64,000 nt of DNA from Pseudomonadota bacterium (GCA_003576765.1 QEVP01000011.1:1-64000); one strand, 5' to 3'. Shown: positions 38,537-49,123, counted from the stretch's first letter. Translations and numbers: made by a program. Notes: generated by a model from the letters alone, not told the origin.

Positions 38537-41287
38537 TCACCCCTCGCCGTTACCGTTCTCACCCTCTCCGTCGTCGCCGATGCGCTCGACCGACACCACC
38601 TTTTCCTCGTCGGCGGTATTGAAGACGCGCACGCCCTTTGACGCACGGCTGGTGATGCGGATGCCCTCCACCGGCACGCGGATCAACTGCCCGCCATCGC
38701 TCACCAGCATGATCTGGTCCGACATTTCGACCGGGAACGCCGCAACGAGAGGACCGATCTCGCCGAGTTTGGTCGGATCGCTGGCGCGGATACCTTTGCC
38801 GCCGCGCCCCGACACCCTGAACTCGAACGACGACGACCGCTTGCCGTAACCCTGCGCGGTGACGGTGAGCACGAACTGTTCGGCCGCGCCCATTTCCGCA
38901 TAACGCTCCGGCGACAGCGCGAAGTCGGTATGCGCCGCCTCCTCGGCTTCCGGTGTCGCCTCCTCCGGCTCGATATCCTCGCCGGTCGCGGCACGGCGGA
39001 TCGCCCCCGACTGCTTGAGATAGGCGGCGCGCTCGGCGGGCGTCGCCTCGAAGTGATGCAGGATCGCCAGCGAAATCACCCGGTCACCCTCGGCCAGCGC
39101 GATGCCGCGCACGCCCATCGAGGTGCGGCCCTGGAATACGCGCACCTCGGCGACAGGGAAGCGGATGCACTGGCCGCCGCTCGCGGTCAGCAGCACGTCG
39201 TCGTGCTCGGTGCAGATCTGCACATCGACGATGGCCTCGCCCTCGGCAAGCTTCATGGCGATGATGCCGGAGCGGCGCACATCGACGAAATCAGACAGCT
39301 TGTTGCGCCGGACGGTACCGCTGGTGGTGGCAAACATCACGTCATAGTCGCCCCACGATCCCTCGTCCTCGGGCAGCGGCATGATCGAGGTGATGCGCTC
39401 GCCCTGCTCCAGCGGCAGGATGTTGATCAGCGCCTTGCCGCGTGCCTGCGGCGCGGCTTCCGGCAACCGCCACACCTTCTCCTTGTAGACCCGGCCGAGC
39501 GAGGAGAAATACAAAACCGGCGTATGGTTCGAGGCGGAAAACAGCTTTGCGACAAAATCCTCGTCGCGCGTCTGCATCCCCGAGCGCCCCTTGCCGCCGC
39601 GCTTCTGGGCGCGGTAGGTCGACAGCGGCACGCGCTTGACGTAGCCGGCGTGCGAGACGGTGACGACCATGTCGAGATTATCGACCAGATCCTCGTCCTC
39701 GATCTCGCCTTCCTGATCGAGGATGACGGTGCGGCGCGGCGTGGCGAACTCGTCCTTGACCGCGCGCAATTCGGTCTTGACGATCTCCTGCACGCGGGCG
39801 CGCGAGCGCAAAATGTCGAGATAGTCGGCGATCTCGGCCGCGAGCTTGTCGAGTTCCTGCGAAATCTCGTCGCGCCCGAGCGCAGTCAGGCGCTGCAGCC
39901 GTAGGTCCAGAATGGCCTTGGCCTGCTCCAGCGACAGCCGCGCGGTGCCGTCCTCGGCCAGGCGATGGCGCGGATCGTCGATCAGCGTGATCATCGCGGC
40001 GACGTCGCTCGCCGACCAGTCGCGCGCCATCAGGGTGTCGCGCGCGGTAGCGGGATCGGGCGAGGTGCGGATGACGCGGATCACCTCGTCGATGTTGGCG
40101 ACCGCGATGGCAAGACCGACAAGGATATGGGCGCGGTCGCGCGCCTTGCCGAGCAGATACTTGGTGCGCCGCGTCACCACCCGCTCGCGGAAGGCGGTGA
40201 ACGCCGCGAGCATGTCCTTGAGGTTCATGGTCAGCGGGCGGCCGCCGTCCAGCGCCACCGAGTTGACGCCAAAATTGGTCTGCAACGGCGTGTAGCGATA
40301 GAGCTGGTTCAGCACCACCTCGGCCATCGCCTCGCGCTTCAGTTCGACGACGACGCGAAAACCGTCGCGGTCGGACTCGTCGCGCAGGTCGGAAATGCCC
40401 TCGATCTTCTTCTCGCGCACCAGGTCGGCGATGCGCTCGACCATGGTGGCCTTGTTCACCTGATAGGGAATCTCGGTGATGACGATGGCCTCGCGGTCCT
40501 TGCGCGTCGGCTCGATCGTCACCTTGCCGCGCATCACGACGGAGCCGCGGCCGAGGTGGTAGGCGGCGCGGATACCCTGCCGGCCGAGGATGATGCCGCC
40601 GGTTGGAAAATCCGGGCCCGGCACGATGCCGATGAGATCGTCGATGCCGATGCCGGGATCGTCGATCACCGCGATACAGGCGTCGATCACCTCGCCAAGA
40701 TTGTGCGGCGGGATGTTGGTGGCCATGCCGACGGCAATGCCGCCGGCGCCGTTGACCAGCAGATTGGGGAAGCGCGCCGGCAATACCGATGGTTCGCGCT
40801 CGGAATTGTCGTAGTTGGGGTGGAAGTCGACGGTGTCCTTGTCGAGATCGTCGACCAGATGGTCGGCGATCTTGGTCAGGCGCGATTCGGTGTAGCGCAT
40901 TGCCGCCGGCATATCGCCATCGACCGAGCCAAAATTGCCCTGGCCGTCGATCAGCGGCACGCGCATGGAAAAGTCCTGCGCCATGCGCACCAGCGCGTCG
41001 TAGACCGACTGGTCGCCGTGCGGGTGATATTTACCGATGACGTCGCCGACGGTGCGGGCCGACTTGCGGTAGGGCTTATTCCACTCAAAACCGTTCTCGT
41101 GCATCGCGTAGAGGATGCGCCGATGCACGGGTTTGAGGCCGTCGCGGACGTCCGGCAGCGCGCGCGCCACGATCACGCTCATCGCGTAGTCGAGGTAGGA
41201 GCGCTTCATCTCGTCGGAGATGAATACAGGACGGATGTCCGAAGGCGCCGGCGGCTCTCCGGAGGACGGCTTGTCGGGATCGGTCAA
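38537..41287 (-). CDS. gyrA: DNA gyrase subunit A
   Basis: 916 residues. The catalytic tyrosine is Y132 in AAMRYTESR. The quinolone-resistance region reads [10 protein letters not shown] (88-97), so Gln93 sits where E. coli has Ser83. The C-terminal pinwheel carries a GyrA box variant QKRGGKG. The tail is acidic and Glu/Gly-rich. GyrA with GyrB introduces negative supercoils. gyrB is not nearby. The gene is monocistronic as far as can be seen. Confidence 0.97.
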   Translation of the reverse strand: MTDPDKPSSGEPPAPSDIRPVFISDEMKRSYLDYAMSVIVARALPDVRDGLKPVHRRILYAMHENGFEWNKPYRKSARTVGDVIGKYHPHGDQSVYDALVRMAQDFSMRVPLIDGQGNFGSVDGDMPAAMRYTESRLTKIADHLVDDLDKDTVDFHPNYDNSEREPSVLPARFPNLLVNGAGGIAVGMATNIPPHNLGEVIDACIAVIDDPGIGIDDLIGIVPGPDFPTGGIILGRQGIRAAYHLGRGSVVMRGKVTIEPTRKDREAIVITEIPYQVNKATMVERIADLVREKKIEGISDLRDESDRDGFRVVVELKREAMAEVVLNQLYRYTPLQTNFGVNSVALDGGRPLTMNLKDMLAAFTAFRERVVTRRTKYLLGKARDRAHILVGLAIAVANIDEVIRVIRTSPDPATARDTLMARDWSASDVAAMITLIDDPRHRLAEDGTARLSLEQAKAILDLRLQRLTALGRDEISQELDKLAAEIADYLDILRSRARVQEIVKTELRAVKDEFATPRRTVILDQEGEIEDEDLVDNLDMVVTVSHAGYVKRVPLSTYRAQKRGGKGRSGMQTRDEDFVAKLFSASNHTPVLYFSSLGRVYKEKVWRLPEAAPQARGKALINILPLEQGERITSIMPLPEDEGSWGDYDVMFATTSGTVRRNKLSDFVDVRRSGIIAMKLAEGEAIVDVQICTEHDDVLLTASGGQCIRFPVAEVRVFQGRTSMGVRGIALAEGDRVISLAILHHFEATPAERAAYLKQSGAIRRAATGEDIEPEEATPEAEEAAHTDFALSPERYAEMGAAEQFVLTVTAQGYGKRSSSFEFRVSGRGGKGIRASDPTKLGEIGPLVAAFPVEMSDQIMLVSDGGQLIRVPVEGIRITSRASKGVRVFNTADEEKVVSVERIGDDGEGENGNGEG

Positions 41288-41494
41288 CGGTGATGTCCGG
41301 ATGATTCGAGTTGGGCTTTATATAGCGTGCCCTGCCCTCCGAAACCACCCTTGACGAGGTTTGGGCGGGCGTTGTTCCCGCCTTATTTTACAATCACTTA
41401 TCGAGGACTTGGGGCGCACCGGAAGGTGTTGAAAAACCCCAACCGTCAGGACGCGGTCTTGCCCCCTCCATCTCTCCGTGACCCCTCCCTTTAT

Positions 41495-41517
41495 CCCTCC
41501 CCTGTAAGGGGGGAGGG
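41495..41517. repeat. CCCTCCCCT/AGGGGGGAGGG hairpin
   Basis: A pyrimidine-rich hairpin in the 296-bp gap between ssb and gyrA. It resembles the hairpins at 47136 and 53636. The rest of the gap (41288-41583) shows no gene. Confidence 0.6.
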
Positions 41518-41583
41518 TAGAGGTCGTCATTGACGGACACAGCCATCGGAGGGACCGCGCCCGAAGCCGCGAAGGGAGACGCT

Positions 41584-42087
41584 TCAGAACGGAATCTCGT
41601 CGTCCATGTCGCGGCCACCGCCACCGCCGCCACCGCCTCCGCCGGAGGAGACGCGGCGGCCCCCGCCTCCACCTGGACCGCCGGCGCCGAAATCACCGCC
41701 CGGCTCGTCACCGAAACCGCCGCCGCCCCCGCCGCTGCGGCCGTCGAGCATGGTCAGGTTGGAGTTGAAGCCCTGCAGCACCACCTCGGTCGAATACTTT
41801 TCCACGCCGCTCTGGTCGGTCCACTTGCGGGTCTGCAACTGGCCCTCGATGTAAACCTTGGAGCCCTTGCGCAGATACTGCTCGGCGACGCGGCACAGGC
41901 CCTCGTTGAAAATCACGACGCGGTGCCACTCGGTCTTTTCCTTGCGCTCGCCGGTGGCCTTGTCGCGCCAGCTCTCCGAGGTGGCGATGCGCAGATTGGC
42001 GATCGGACGCCCGTCCTGGGTGCGGCGGATCTCCGGGTCCGCGCCGAGATTGCCGATCAAAATCACCTTGTTCACGCTTCCCGCCAT
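41584..42087 (-). CDS. ssb: single-stranded DNA-binding protein
   Basis: 167 residues. The OB fold (1-110) has [25 protein letters not shown] and [12 protein letters not shown] long Gly-rich linker (about 130-160) leads to the acidic tip DMDDEIPF, which docks partner proteins. The start ATG 42087 follows GGAGAGAG; the earlier in-frame codon at 42126 is not needed. Ssb coats ssDNA in replication, recombination and repair. uvrA lies near by, as is common in alphaproteobacteria. Confidence 0.97.
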   Translation of the reverse strand: MAGSVNKVILIGNLGADPEIRRTQDGRPIANLRIATSESWRDKATGERKEKTEWHRVVIFNEGLCRVAEQYLRKGSKVYIEGQLQTRKWTDQSGVEKYSTEVVLQGFNSNLTMLDGRSGGGGGGFGDEPGGDFGAGGPGGGGGRRVSSGGGGGGGGGGRDMDDEIPF

Positions 42088-42507
42088 TGGCTCTCTCCGC
42101 TCCTCGACACCCGATAACCTGCTCAAAGCCGCCGCCGGCTCGCTCCCGCTATATACCGCGGGCGCCGCGGCGGCGAACGCTCCACCGCCTTATCCACGGC
42201 TCACGCAGTATGTTCTCTTTTCGTTCGTATGAAAAGGCCCATGGCCCTCACGGGGCCCGACGGTGACGGCGTGACCGGCGGCGGTGCGGCACAGTCTCCC
42301 CGCCCGCCGAAACTTTAGAAAAGCGGGCGGTTAGAACGGCTTGCAACGGACGCAGTTCGCTTTCGGGTGTTGCAGTTGGGTGACGGCACCGCGGTGGAAA
42401 ATAACTATAGTGATCGAGCGACGGTGCCACGGCGGTATTCGCCTGGGGACAAGGTTTCGATCCGCGAATGGGTCGGAGACGTGGCACCGGACAGGTGGAG
42501 ACGATCG
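42088..42507. other. divergent intergenic region
   Basis: 420 bp between ssb and the outer-membrane protein gene. It should contain both promoters. A locally AT-rich stretch at about 42215-42240 and another at about 42400-42420 are candidates, but I cannot assign clear boxes. No small gene recognised. Confidence 0.4.
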
Positions 42508-43209
42508 ATGAAGAAGCTCTTGCTGGGAACCGCTGCTCTCGCCGTGCTGGCGATGATGGCGCCTGCGAGCGCAGCCGACCTTGCTGCACGGCCCTATACC
42601 AAGGCGCCGCCGGTGCCCTACGTTGCGCCGACCACATGGTCCGGCCTCTATATCGGCGGCTTCGGCGGTTATGGCTGGACCGGCGACGTCACCTCGCGCG
42701 CCGGCGGCATCGACATGACCGGCGGCTTCGGCGGCGGCACCCTCGGCTACAACTGGCAGAACGGCAATATCGTATTCGGCATCGAGGCCGATGTGGCCGG
42801 CGGCGACATCGCCGCTTCGGCTGGCGTGCCGGGCGTGCTGTGGGCCAAGTCGCAGATCGATGCCTTCGGCACAGTGCGCGGCCGCCTCGGCATCACCCCC
42901 TCGCCGTCCGCCCTGCTCTACGTCACCGGCGGCTACGCCTGGGCCAACAACAAGCTCAGCGTCGATGTGCTTGGCGTCACCGGCTCGGACAGCCGCACCC
43001 ACAGCGGCTGGACCGTCGGCGCCGGCCTCGAATACATGTTCGCGCCGAGCTGGTCGGCCAAGGTCGAATACCTGTATGCCGACCTCGACAGCCAGGACTA
43101 CTTCAACGGGGCGGTGGCCAGCGGCCGCACGTCGCTCAACACGGTCAAGGCCGGCGTCAACTACCACTTCAACTGGGGTGGACCGGCGGCGCCAGCGCCG
43201 GGGTACTGA
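42508..43209 (+). CDS. outer-membrane beta-barrel protein, Omp25/RopB-like
   Basis: 233 residues. A signal peptide (about 1-22) ends ASA-AD. The mature protein begins with a Pro-rich linker and WSGLYIGGFGGYGW, the hallmark of the eight-stranded Omp25/Omp31/RopB family. Alternating strands follow (FGTVRGRLGI, ALLYVTGGYAWA, VGAGLEYMFAPSWSAKVEYLYADL) and the end is NYHFNW. GGTGGAG precedes the ATG. A strong terminator lies 22 bp after the stop. Confidence 0.92.
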   Translation: MKKLLLGTAALAVLAMMAPASAADLAARPYTKAPPVPYVAPTTWSGLYIGGFGGYGWTGDVTSRAGGIDMTGGFGGGTLGYNWQNGNIVFGIEADVAGGDIAASAGVPGVLWAKSQIDAFGTVRGRLGITPSPSALLYVTGGYAWANNKLSVDVLGVTGSDSRTHSGWTVGAGLEYMFAPSWSAKVEYLYADLDSQDYFNGAVASGRTSLNTVKAGVNYHFNWGGPAAPAPGY

Positions 43210-43231
43210 TCCCGACCGCATCGGAACCAGC

Positions 43232-43258
43232 AAAAAGCCGGCGTCACGCCGGCTTTTT
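43232..43258 (+). terminator. intrinsic terminator of the Omp gene
   Basis: A perfect 12-bp stem, AAAAAGCCGGCG (43232-43243) with CGCCGGCTTTTT (43247-43258), loop TCA, ending in a T run. Confidence 0.93.
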
Positions 43259-43493
43259 CATTGTGCCACGGCCGTTTCCCACCGGGCTTTTCAAGGGCGC
43301 TCTGGCACTCCGCCAACGGCGCAATATATCCTTGGACGGAAATCCCGGGGCGCGCGAACCTGGTCCGGGGCTGGCAACGGCTCTTCGTTCCTAGTATGTT
43401 CTGTTTCGCATGGCCGCCCCGGCGGCCATTGCCTTTGACCGCGACCGCCGCCGCCTTCCCGGCGCAGGGGCCACGGTCTGCCGGAAATGCAGC

Positions 43494-46463
43494 ATGGATG
43501 AAGTCCTGAAGGCGAACCAGCGCCAGATCGCCTCAAGCTCCCGCGCCATCACCATCCGCGGCGCCCGCGAGCACAACCTGAAGAATATCGACGTCGCGAT
43601 CCCGCGCGACCGGCTGGTGGTGCTGACCGGCCTGTCCGGCTCCGGCAAGTCGTCGCTCGCCTTCGACACCATCTATGCCGAGGGCCAGCGCCGCTATGTC
43701 GAGTCGCTGTCGGCCTATGCGCGGCAGTTCCTGGAGATGATGCAGAAGCCCGATGTCGATCAGATCGACGGGCTGTCGCCGGCGATCTCCATCGAGCAGA
43801 AAACCACCTCGAAGAACCCGCGCTCGACCGTCGGCACGGTGACCGAGATCTACGACTACATGCGGCTGTTGTGGGCGCGCGTCGGCGTGCCCTATTCGCC
43901 GGCGACGGGACTGCCGATCGAAAGCCAGACCGTATCGCAGATGGTCGATCGCGTGCTGGCGCTGCCCGAAGGCACGCGGCTCTACCTGCTGGCGCCGGTG
44001 GTGCGCGGCCGCAAGGGCGAATACCGTAAGGAACTGGCGGACTATCTGAAGAAGGGGTTTCAGCGCGTCAAGATCGACGGCGCGTTTCACGAGTTGTCTG
44101 AAGCACCGGCGCTCGACAAGAAATTCCCGCACGATATCGACGTGGTGGTGGACCGCATCGTGGTGCGGCCCGACCTCGCGCAGCGGCTTGCGGAAAGTTT
44201 TGAGACCGCGCTGAAGCTGGCCGACGGGCTGGCGGTGGTGGAGTTCGCCGACCCTGTTTCACCTCCGCTTGCAGGGGAGAGTGAAAAAAAGAAGGTCGCG
44301 AAAATCCACGACAAGAGCGGCCCCGAGCGGCTGTTGTTTTCGGAAAAGTTCGCTTGTCCCGTGTCGGGCTTCACGCTGCCGGAGATCGAGCCCAGACTCT
44401 TTTCGTTCAACAATCCCTACGGCGCCTGCCCGGCCTGCGGCGGGCTCGGCGTCGAGCAGCACATCGACGCCGACCTGGTCATTCCCGACAAGGACTTGAG
44501 CCTGCGCAAGGGCGCCATCGCGCCATGGGCGAAATCGTCGTCGCCCTATTACATCCAGACGCTGCAGGCGCTCGGCAAAGCCTACAAGTTCACGCTCGAC
44601 ACCAAGTGGAAGGACCTGCCGAAGAAGACGAAAGACGCGCTGCTCTACGGCTCCGGCGACACCGATATCAAATTCGCCTACGAAGACGGCGTGCGCTCCT
44701 ATGAGACCAAGAAGCCGTTCGAGGGGATCGTCACCAGCATCGAGCGGCGCTACCGCGAGACCGAGAGCGAGTGGGCGCGCGAGGAGCTGGGCAAGTATTT
44801 TTCCGACGTGCCGTGCGCGGCCTGTGCCGGCTATCGGCTGAAGCCCGAGGCGCTGTGCGTCAAGATCGGCGAAAAGCATATCGGCGAAATCTCCGAACTG
44901 TCGGTGCGGCGCGCCATGGAATGGTTCGACGCGATCCCGGCCAGGCTCAACAAGCAGCAGAACGAAATCGCCGCGCGCATTTTGAAGGAAATCCGCGAGC
45001 GGCTGTCGTTCCTGCTCGACGTCGGCCTGAACTACCTGACGCTGTCGCGCGCCTCCGGCACGCTGTCGGGCGGCGAAAGCCAGCGCATTCGCCTCGCCTC
45101 GCAGATCGGCTCCGGGCTGACCGGCGTGCTCTATGTGCTCGACGAGCCGTCGATCGGCCTGCACCAGCGCGACAACGCCCGCCTGCTCGACACGTTGAAA
45201 CGCCTGCGCGACCTCGGCAACACGGTGATCGTCGTCGAGCACGACGAGGACGCCATTCTGCACGCCGACCATGTGGTCGATGTCGGTCCCGGCGCCGGCG
45301 TGCACGGCGGCCACATCGTCGCGCAAGGCACGCCCCGCGACATCATGCACAACCCGGCCTCGCTCACCGGGCAGTACCTCACCGGCGCAAAGTTCATTGC
45401 GGTGCCGGAGCGGCGGCCGCCGAACCACCGCCGCACCATCAAGGTCATCAACGCGCGCGGCAACAACCTCAAGAACGTCTCGGCGGAAATTCCGCTCGGG
45501 CTGTTCACCTGCGTTACCGGCGTGTCCGGCGGCGGCAAGTCCACGCTGTTGATCGACACGCTGTACAAGGCGGTTGCCCGCAAGCTCAATAACGCCTCCG
45601 ACGCCCCTGCCCCGCACGACCGCATCGAGGGGCTGGAGCATATCGACAAGATCATCGACATCGACCAGTCGCCGATCGGGCGCACGCCGCGCTCGAACCC
45701 CGCGACCTATACCGGCGCCTTCACGCCGATCCGCGAGTGGTTCGCGGGGCTGCCCGAGGCCAAGGCGCGCGGCTACGAGCCGGGGCGCTTCTCGTTCAAC
45801 GTCAAGGGCGGGCGCTGCGAAGCCTGCCAGGGCGACGGCGTGATCAAGATCGAGATGCACTTCCTGCCCGACGTCTACGTCACCTGCGACACCTGCAAGG
45901 GCAAGCGCTACAACCGCGAGACGCTCGAGGTGCTGTTCAAGGGCAAGACCATCGCCGACGTGCTCGACATGACGGTGGATGAGGCGGCGGAGTTCTTCAA
46001 GGCGGTGCCGCGCGTGCGTGAAACGTTCAAGACGTTGCAGCGCGTCGGGCTCGGCTACATCAAGGTCGGCCAGCAGGCCACCACGCTGTCCGGCGGCGAG
46101 GCGCAGCGCGTCAAGCTCGCCAAGGAGCTGTCGAAGCGCGCCACCGGCCGCACGCTCTACATCCTCGACGAGCCGACCACCGGCCTGCACTTCCACGACG
46201 TCGCAAAACTGCTCGACGTGCTGCACGAACTGGTGGCGCAGGGCAACTCGGTGGTGGTGATCGAGCACAATCTCGAAGTCATCAAGACCGCCGACTGGGT
46301 GATCGACTTAGGCCCCGAAGGCGGCGACGGCGGCGGCGAAATCGTCGCGTGGGGACCGCCGGAGGATATCGTCAAGGCACCGCGCAGCCATACCGGACAC
46401 TTCCTCGCCCCGGTGCTGGCGAAGACGGGCGAGAAGAAGACGAAGACGGAAGCCGCAGAGTAA
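43494..46463 (+). CDS. uvrA: excinuclease ABC subunit A
   Basis: 989 residues; the damage-recognition ATPase of nucleotide excision repair. The first Walker A is GLSGSGKSS (46-54); signatures [12 protein letters not shown] and [12 protein letters not shown] mark both ABC halves; a second Walker A is [10 protein letters not shown]. The second zinc module CEACQGDG...[10 protein letters not shown] is intact. The first reads CPVS...CPAC, one cysteine short. ATG 43494 is used; the frame is open back to 43410 but upstream residues are not UvrA-like. A Lys-rich loop (ESEKKKVAK, about residues 262-270) falls beside a hairpin-like sequence. Confidence 0.96.
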   Translation: MDEVLKANQRQIASSSRAITIRGAREHNLKNIDVAIPRDRLVVLTGLSGSGKSSLAFDTIYAEGQRRYVESLSAYARQFLEMMQKPDVDQIDGLSPAISIEQKTTSKNPRSTVGTVTEIYDYMRLLWARVGVPYSPATGLPIESQTVSQMVDRVLALPEGTRLYLLAPVVRGRKGEYRKELADYLKKGFQRVKIDGAFHELSEAPALDKKFPHDIDVVVDRIVVRPDLAQRLAESFETALKLADGLAVVEFADPVSPPLAGESEKKKVAKIHDKSGPERLLFSEKFACPVSGFTLPEIEPRLFSFNNPYGACPACGGLGVEQHIDADLVIPDKDLSLRKGAIAPWAKSSSPYYIQTLQALGKAYKFTLDTKWKDLPKKTKDALLYGSGDTDIKFAYEDGVRSYETKKPFEGIVTSIERRYRETESEWAREELGKYFSDVPCAACAGYRLKPEALCVKIGEKHIGEISELSVRRAMEWFDAIPARLNKQQNEIAARILKEIRERLSFLLDVGLNYLTLSRASGTLSGGESQRIRLASQIGSGLTGVLYVLDEPSIGLHQRDNARLLDTLKRLRDLGNTVIVVEHDEDAILHADHVVDVGPGAGVHGGHIVAQGTPRDIMHNPASLTGQYLTGAKFIAVPERRPPNHRRTIKVINARGNNLKNVSAEIPLGLFTCVTGVSGGGKSTLLIDTLYKAVARKLNNASDAPAPHDRIEGLEHIDKIIDIDQSPIGRTPRSNPATYTGAFTPIREWFAGLPEAKARGYEPGRFSFNVKGGRCEACQGDGVIKIEMHFLPDVYVTCDTCKGKRYNRETLEVLFKGKTIADVLDMTVDEAAEFFKAVPRVRETFKTLQRVGLGYIKVGQQATTLSGGEAQRVKLAKELSKRATGRTLYILDEPTTGLHFHDVAKLLDVLHELVAQGNSVVVIEHNLEVIKTADWVIDLGPEGGDGGGEIVAWGPPEDIVKAPRSHTGHFLAPVLAKTGEKKTKTEAAE
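44262..44279. repeat. possible CCTCC/GGGGAG palindromic element inside uvrA
   Basis: CCTCCGCTTGCAGGGGAG resembles the intergenic hairpin at 47136 (CCCTCCCCC-TTGCA-GGGGGAGGG). It encodes PLAGE in a variable loop of UvrA ahead of the first zinc module. It may be a repeat-derived coding insertion, but the match is short. Confidence 0.35.
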
Positions 46464-46526
46464 GCCAGCCCGTTGTCATTCATGCGACCACGGCATCGCA
46501 GCATACAATTTGAAACCGAGTTGGAC

Positions 46527-46802
46527 ATGCCCGACACCGTCCGCGACAATCCCGATGAGCACCGCTTCGAACTGAGTGTCGATGGCCACGTCGCAGCGGC
46601 CTATTACAAGCGCACGCCCGGCGTCATCACGTTCGTTCATACCGAGGTGCCCGACGCGCTCGCCGGCCGCGGCGTCGGCTCAAAGCTGGTCCGCGGTGCG
46701 CTCGATGCCGTGCGCGCCGAAGGACTGAAGGTGGTGCCGCGCTGCCTCTTCGTCAAAGCCTTTATCGACAAGCATCAGGACTATGCCGACCTGCTCGCAT
46801 AA
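46527..46802 (+). CDS. small GNAT-fold N-acetyltransferase (YjdJ-like), copy 1
   Basis: 91 residues. A compact GNAT domain of the COG2388 type. AAYYKRTPGVITFVHTEVPDALAGRGVGSKLV includes the acetyl-CoA loop AGRGVG. The start ATG 46527 gives the same MPDTVRDN opening as the next gene. It follows uvrA by 63 bp and precedes its paralogue by 16 bp. Substrate unknown. Confidence 0.85.
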   Translation: MPDTVRDNPDEHRFELSVDGHVAAAYYKRTPGVITFVHTEVPDALAGRGVGSKLVRGALDAVRAEGLKVVPRCLFVKAFIDKHQDYADLLA

Positions 46803-46818
46803 GGCGGATCCCATCATC

Positions 46819-47085
46819 ATGCCCGACACCGTTCGCGACAACACCGCCCAAAATCGTTTCGAGCTGGACGTCGAGGGCGCGGTGGCGTTCGCCAACTATC
46901 GGCGCACAGGGGATGCCGTGATCATCACCCACACCGAGACGCCGCCGGCCTTGCGCGGGCGCGGCGTCGCCACACGGCTGGTCGAAGGTGCGGTGGCGAA
47001 AATCCGCGAGGAGAACCGCAAGGTGATCGCCGGCTGCTCGTTCGTCGCCGACTATTTGCGCAAGCATCCCGAGGCGGGCATTTAG
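46819..47085 (+). CDS. small GNAT-fold N-acetyltransferase (YjdJ-like), copy 2
   Basis: 88 residues, paralogous to the gene just upstream. The opening MPDTVRDN is identical, and FANYRRTGDAVIITHTETPPALRGRGVATRLV contains the acetyl-CoA loop RGRGVA. It ends GCSFVADYLRKHPE, the usual C-terminus of this family, which copy 1 has changed to RCLFVKAFIDKHQD. It may share the uvrA transcript. Confidence 0.86.
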   Translation: MPDTVRDNTAQNRFELDVEGAVAFANYRRTGDAVIITHTETPPALRGRGVATRLVEGAVAKIREENRKVIAGCSFVADYLRKHPEAGI

Positions 47086-47135
47086 CGCCGCTTGCGCGGC
47101 GTCTCCGACCCCAGTCTCGATGCTGCCCCACCCTA

Positions 47136-47158
47136 CCCTCCCCCTTGCAGGGGGAGGG
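47136..47158. repeat. CCCTCCCC/GGGGAGGG hairpin
   Basis: CCCTCCCCC-TTGCA-GGGGGAGGG, a 9-bp perfect stem with a 5-nt loop. Same type as the elements at 41495 and 53636. Confidence 0.7.
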
Positions 47159-47185
47159 ATAAATGGAAAGGGCGCGCCGGAAACG

Positions 47186-47214
47186 AAAAAGGCCCGCAAC
47201 GCTACGGGCTTTTT
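47186..47214. terminator. terminator-like hairpin between convergent genes
   Basis: AAAAAGGCCCG pairs with CGGGCTTTTT with one bulged G; the loop is CAACGCTA. The T run follows on the plus strand and the A run serves the minus strand, so it can end both the uvrA-GNAT transcript and the DUF3597 gene. Confidence 0.78.
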
Positions 47215-47248
47215 ATTACGAGTTGGATATGCTGCCCTCTCCAGCGCT

Positions 47249-47338
47249 GTCATGCCCGCACGTGTTGCCGGCATCCACGTCTTTACGGCACGTCAGAAAA
47301 CAAAGACGTGGATGGCCGGGACGAAGCCCGGCCATGAC
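47249..47338. repeat. 90-bp palindromic repeat, GTCATGCC...CCATGAC type
   Basis: The left arm GTCATGCCCGCACGTGTTGC continues into CGGCATCCACGTCTT. The right arm AAGACGTGGATGGCCGGGAC ends with GCCCGGCCATGAC. The inner ATCCACGTCTT/AAGACGTGGAT pairing is perfect. Close in sequence to the copy at 60050. Confidence 0.88.
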
Positions 47339-47395
47339 GAAAAACGGACGAGCGGCCGACATGATCGAACGTCGGTTCTCGACGACAATAGGCCG

Positions 47396-47782
47396 TTACG
47401 ACTTGAGATCGTCCGGCACCTTGCCGCCGTTGGCGGCGAGCTTTGCGATCACCTGCTTGTGCAGCCAGATGTTCATGGTCGCGGAGTCGTTGGTGTCGCC
47501 GGTATAACCCAGCTCCTTCGCCAATTCCTTGCGCGCCGACAGGCTGGAATCGATGTCGAGCGCCTTGAGCAGATCGACGATCGAGGTGCGCCAGGCGAGC
47601 TTTTCCTTCTTCGCAGCCACCGCCTTGTCGAGGATCGCGGTCACGTCCACGGTGGGCGCCGCCGCAGTGCCCGCGGCCGCCCCGCCCGCCGGTGCCGCGC
47701 CGCCAGTCGGCGCTGCCGGCGCCGTCTCCGCACTGGCCGAGGTGCCGAAGATCGCGCCCATGATCTTTCCGAAAATGCTCAT
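47396..47782 (-). CDS. DUF3597 domain protein
   Basis: 128 residues. It starts MSIFGKIMGAIFG, then a low-complexity Ala/Pro/Gly-rich linker (about 16-45) and a helical DUF3597 domain (VTAILDKAVAAKKEKLAWRTSIVDLLKALDID, then RKELAKELGYTGD and MNIWLHKQVI). Solved family members show a helical bundle with a LysM-like look, but the role is unknown. No signal peptide. Confidence 0.88.
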   Translation of the reverse strand: MSIFGKIMGAIFGTSASAETAPAAPTGGAAPAGGAAAGTAAAPTVDVTAILDKAVAAKKEKLAWRTSIVDLLKALDIDSSLSARKELAKELGYTGDTNDSATMNIWLHKQVIAKLAANGGKVPDDLKS

Positions 47783-48199
47783 TCAATCGCTCCCAGTTGA
47801 ATACCACACGACATCGTCCACCCGCGCACGGGGACCGGCATCGTCACGTTGAGGTCGGCGGCCAACAATCGACCGCCGTAGAAGATACCGCCCGCATGTC
47901 TTGCTGTCACCGTAACGTGACGCCGGTATGACCGTCGGCCGCGCAACCACCGCCCCGGCAGGCTGTTGATAAAGCCATGCGAGGCAAAAAGTTCCGCGGC
48001 GGCACGACGACCACGATAAGTGGCCCGGCGACGCGCAAGGTTCAATGAAAGGTCGCCGTTTCGACGAAACTGGTCTAGTATTCCACAAGGTTCGCGACAG
48101 CGTCGGTCTGTTGCCAGGCCGATCGACTTGATCGTGATCGCTTTCTCCGGGCGGCTCGCCCGCGTGGCGCCGCCTTGAGGATTGCTCAGGGAGAACGCC
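47783..48199. other. divergent intergenic region without visible gene
   Basis: 417 bp between DUF3597 and DUF2189 genes. A 140-codon open frame crosses it on the minus strand but shows Arg-rich, non-family sequence and no ribosome-binding site. A TTGATAAAG stretch (47968-47976) and a CTAGTATTCC (48075-48084) stretch are weak promoter candidates. Confidence 0.4.
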
Positions 48200-49123
48200 A
48201 TGGCTGCATCGATCGCCGATCACGCAAGCTCCACGCAAAATCATCCGCCCGCGACACTGCCTCAGATCGATACCGCGCCCAACGTGCGGCGGTTGACGAC
48301 GAATGACCTGCGCGAGGCACTGCGGCGCGGCTGGGACGACTTCACGGCGATGCCGAGCCACGCCATCGTGCTGTGCATCATCTACCCCGTGCTCGGCGTG
48401 GCTCTGGCGCGCGCCGCGCTCGGCTATTCGGTGCTGCCGCTGTTGTTTCCGCTCGCCGCCGGCTTCGCGCTGGTCGGGCCGTTCGCGGCGCTCGGCCTTT
48501 ACGAACTGAGCCGCCGCCGCGAGCGCGGCGAAAGCCCCTCGGTGTGGGATGCCACGTCGGTGCTGCGCTCGCCGTCGTTCGGCACCATGCTCGGCCTCGG
48601 CGTGCTGCTGCTGACGCTGTTCGTCATCTGGGTCGCGGCGGCGCAGGCGATTTACGTCGCCACCTTCGGCTACGCACCGGCGGCGACGATCCCGGACTTC
48701 CTCGGCCGCGTGCTGACCACGCGGGAAGGCTTTTGGCTGATCGCCATCGGCTGCGGGGTCGGCTTCCTGTTCGCCCTGGTGGCGTTGTGCATCAGCATGA
48801 TCGCGTTTCCGCTGATGCTCGACCGGCACGCCGGCGTCACCGACGCGATGCTGACCTCGCTGCGCGTTGTCGCCAAGAACCCGGTGGTCACCGCCCAGTG
48901 GGGCCTGATCGTCGCGGTGTTGCTGGTGCTCGGCTCGCTGCCGGCGTTCGTTGGGCTCGCCGTGGTGCTGCCGCTGCTCGGCCACGCCACCTGGCACCTC
49001 TATCGCCGGGCGGTCGAGCCGGCCCCGCGGTCCTACCAGATGCCTCCGCCGCCGGCCAAGGGCCGCCGCTATGCGGCCGATTTTCCTGCCGCGCTGTTCC
49101 CTTGGGGACGCGATCGGCGCTAA
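48200..49123 (+). CDS. DUF2189 integral membrane protein
   Basis: 307 residues. An N-terminal soluble part (1-35) reaches the conserved lead-in TTNDLREALRRGWDDF. Six hydrophobic helices follow (for example HAIVLCIIYPVLGVALA, VLPLLFPLAAGFALVGPFAAL, LGLGVLLLTLFVIWVAAA), the DUF2189 pattern. The ATG at 48200 follows GGGAGA. Function unknown; relatives are inner-membrane proteins often found near cytochrome or stress genes. Confidence 0.88.
   Translation: MAASIADHASSTQNHPPATLPQIDTAPNVRRLTTNDLREALRRGWDDFTAMPSHAIVLCIIYPVLGVALARAALGYSVLPLLFPLAAGFALVGPFAALGLYELSRRRERGESPSVWDATSVLRSPSFGTMLGLGVLLLTLFVIWVAAAQAIYVATFGYAPAATIPDFLGRVLTTREGFWLIAIGCGVGFLFALVALCISMIAFPLMLDRHAGVTDAMLTSLRVVAKNPVVTAQWGLIVAVLLVLGSLPAFVGLAVVLPLLGHATWHLYRRAVEPAPRSYQMPPPPAKGRRYAADFPAALFPWGRDRR

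Larger units (their letters stand above)
47086..47395. other. intergenic region holding three repeat or hairpin elements
   Basis: 310 bp between convergent genes. It contains the CCCTCCCC hairpin (47136-47158), a terminator-like hairpin (47186-47214) and a 90-bp palindromic repeat (47249-47338), each listed separately. No gene seen. Confidence 0.7.

Noticed and set aside
44259..46268. 669-codon minus-strand open frame opposite uvrA
   Set aside because: Antisense shadow of a conserved ATPase gene; no motifs.
47779..48201. 140-codon minus-strand frame across the DUF3597-DUF2189 gap
   Set aside because: Arg-rich, no start signal, and it overlaps the starts of two supported genes.
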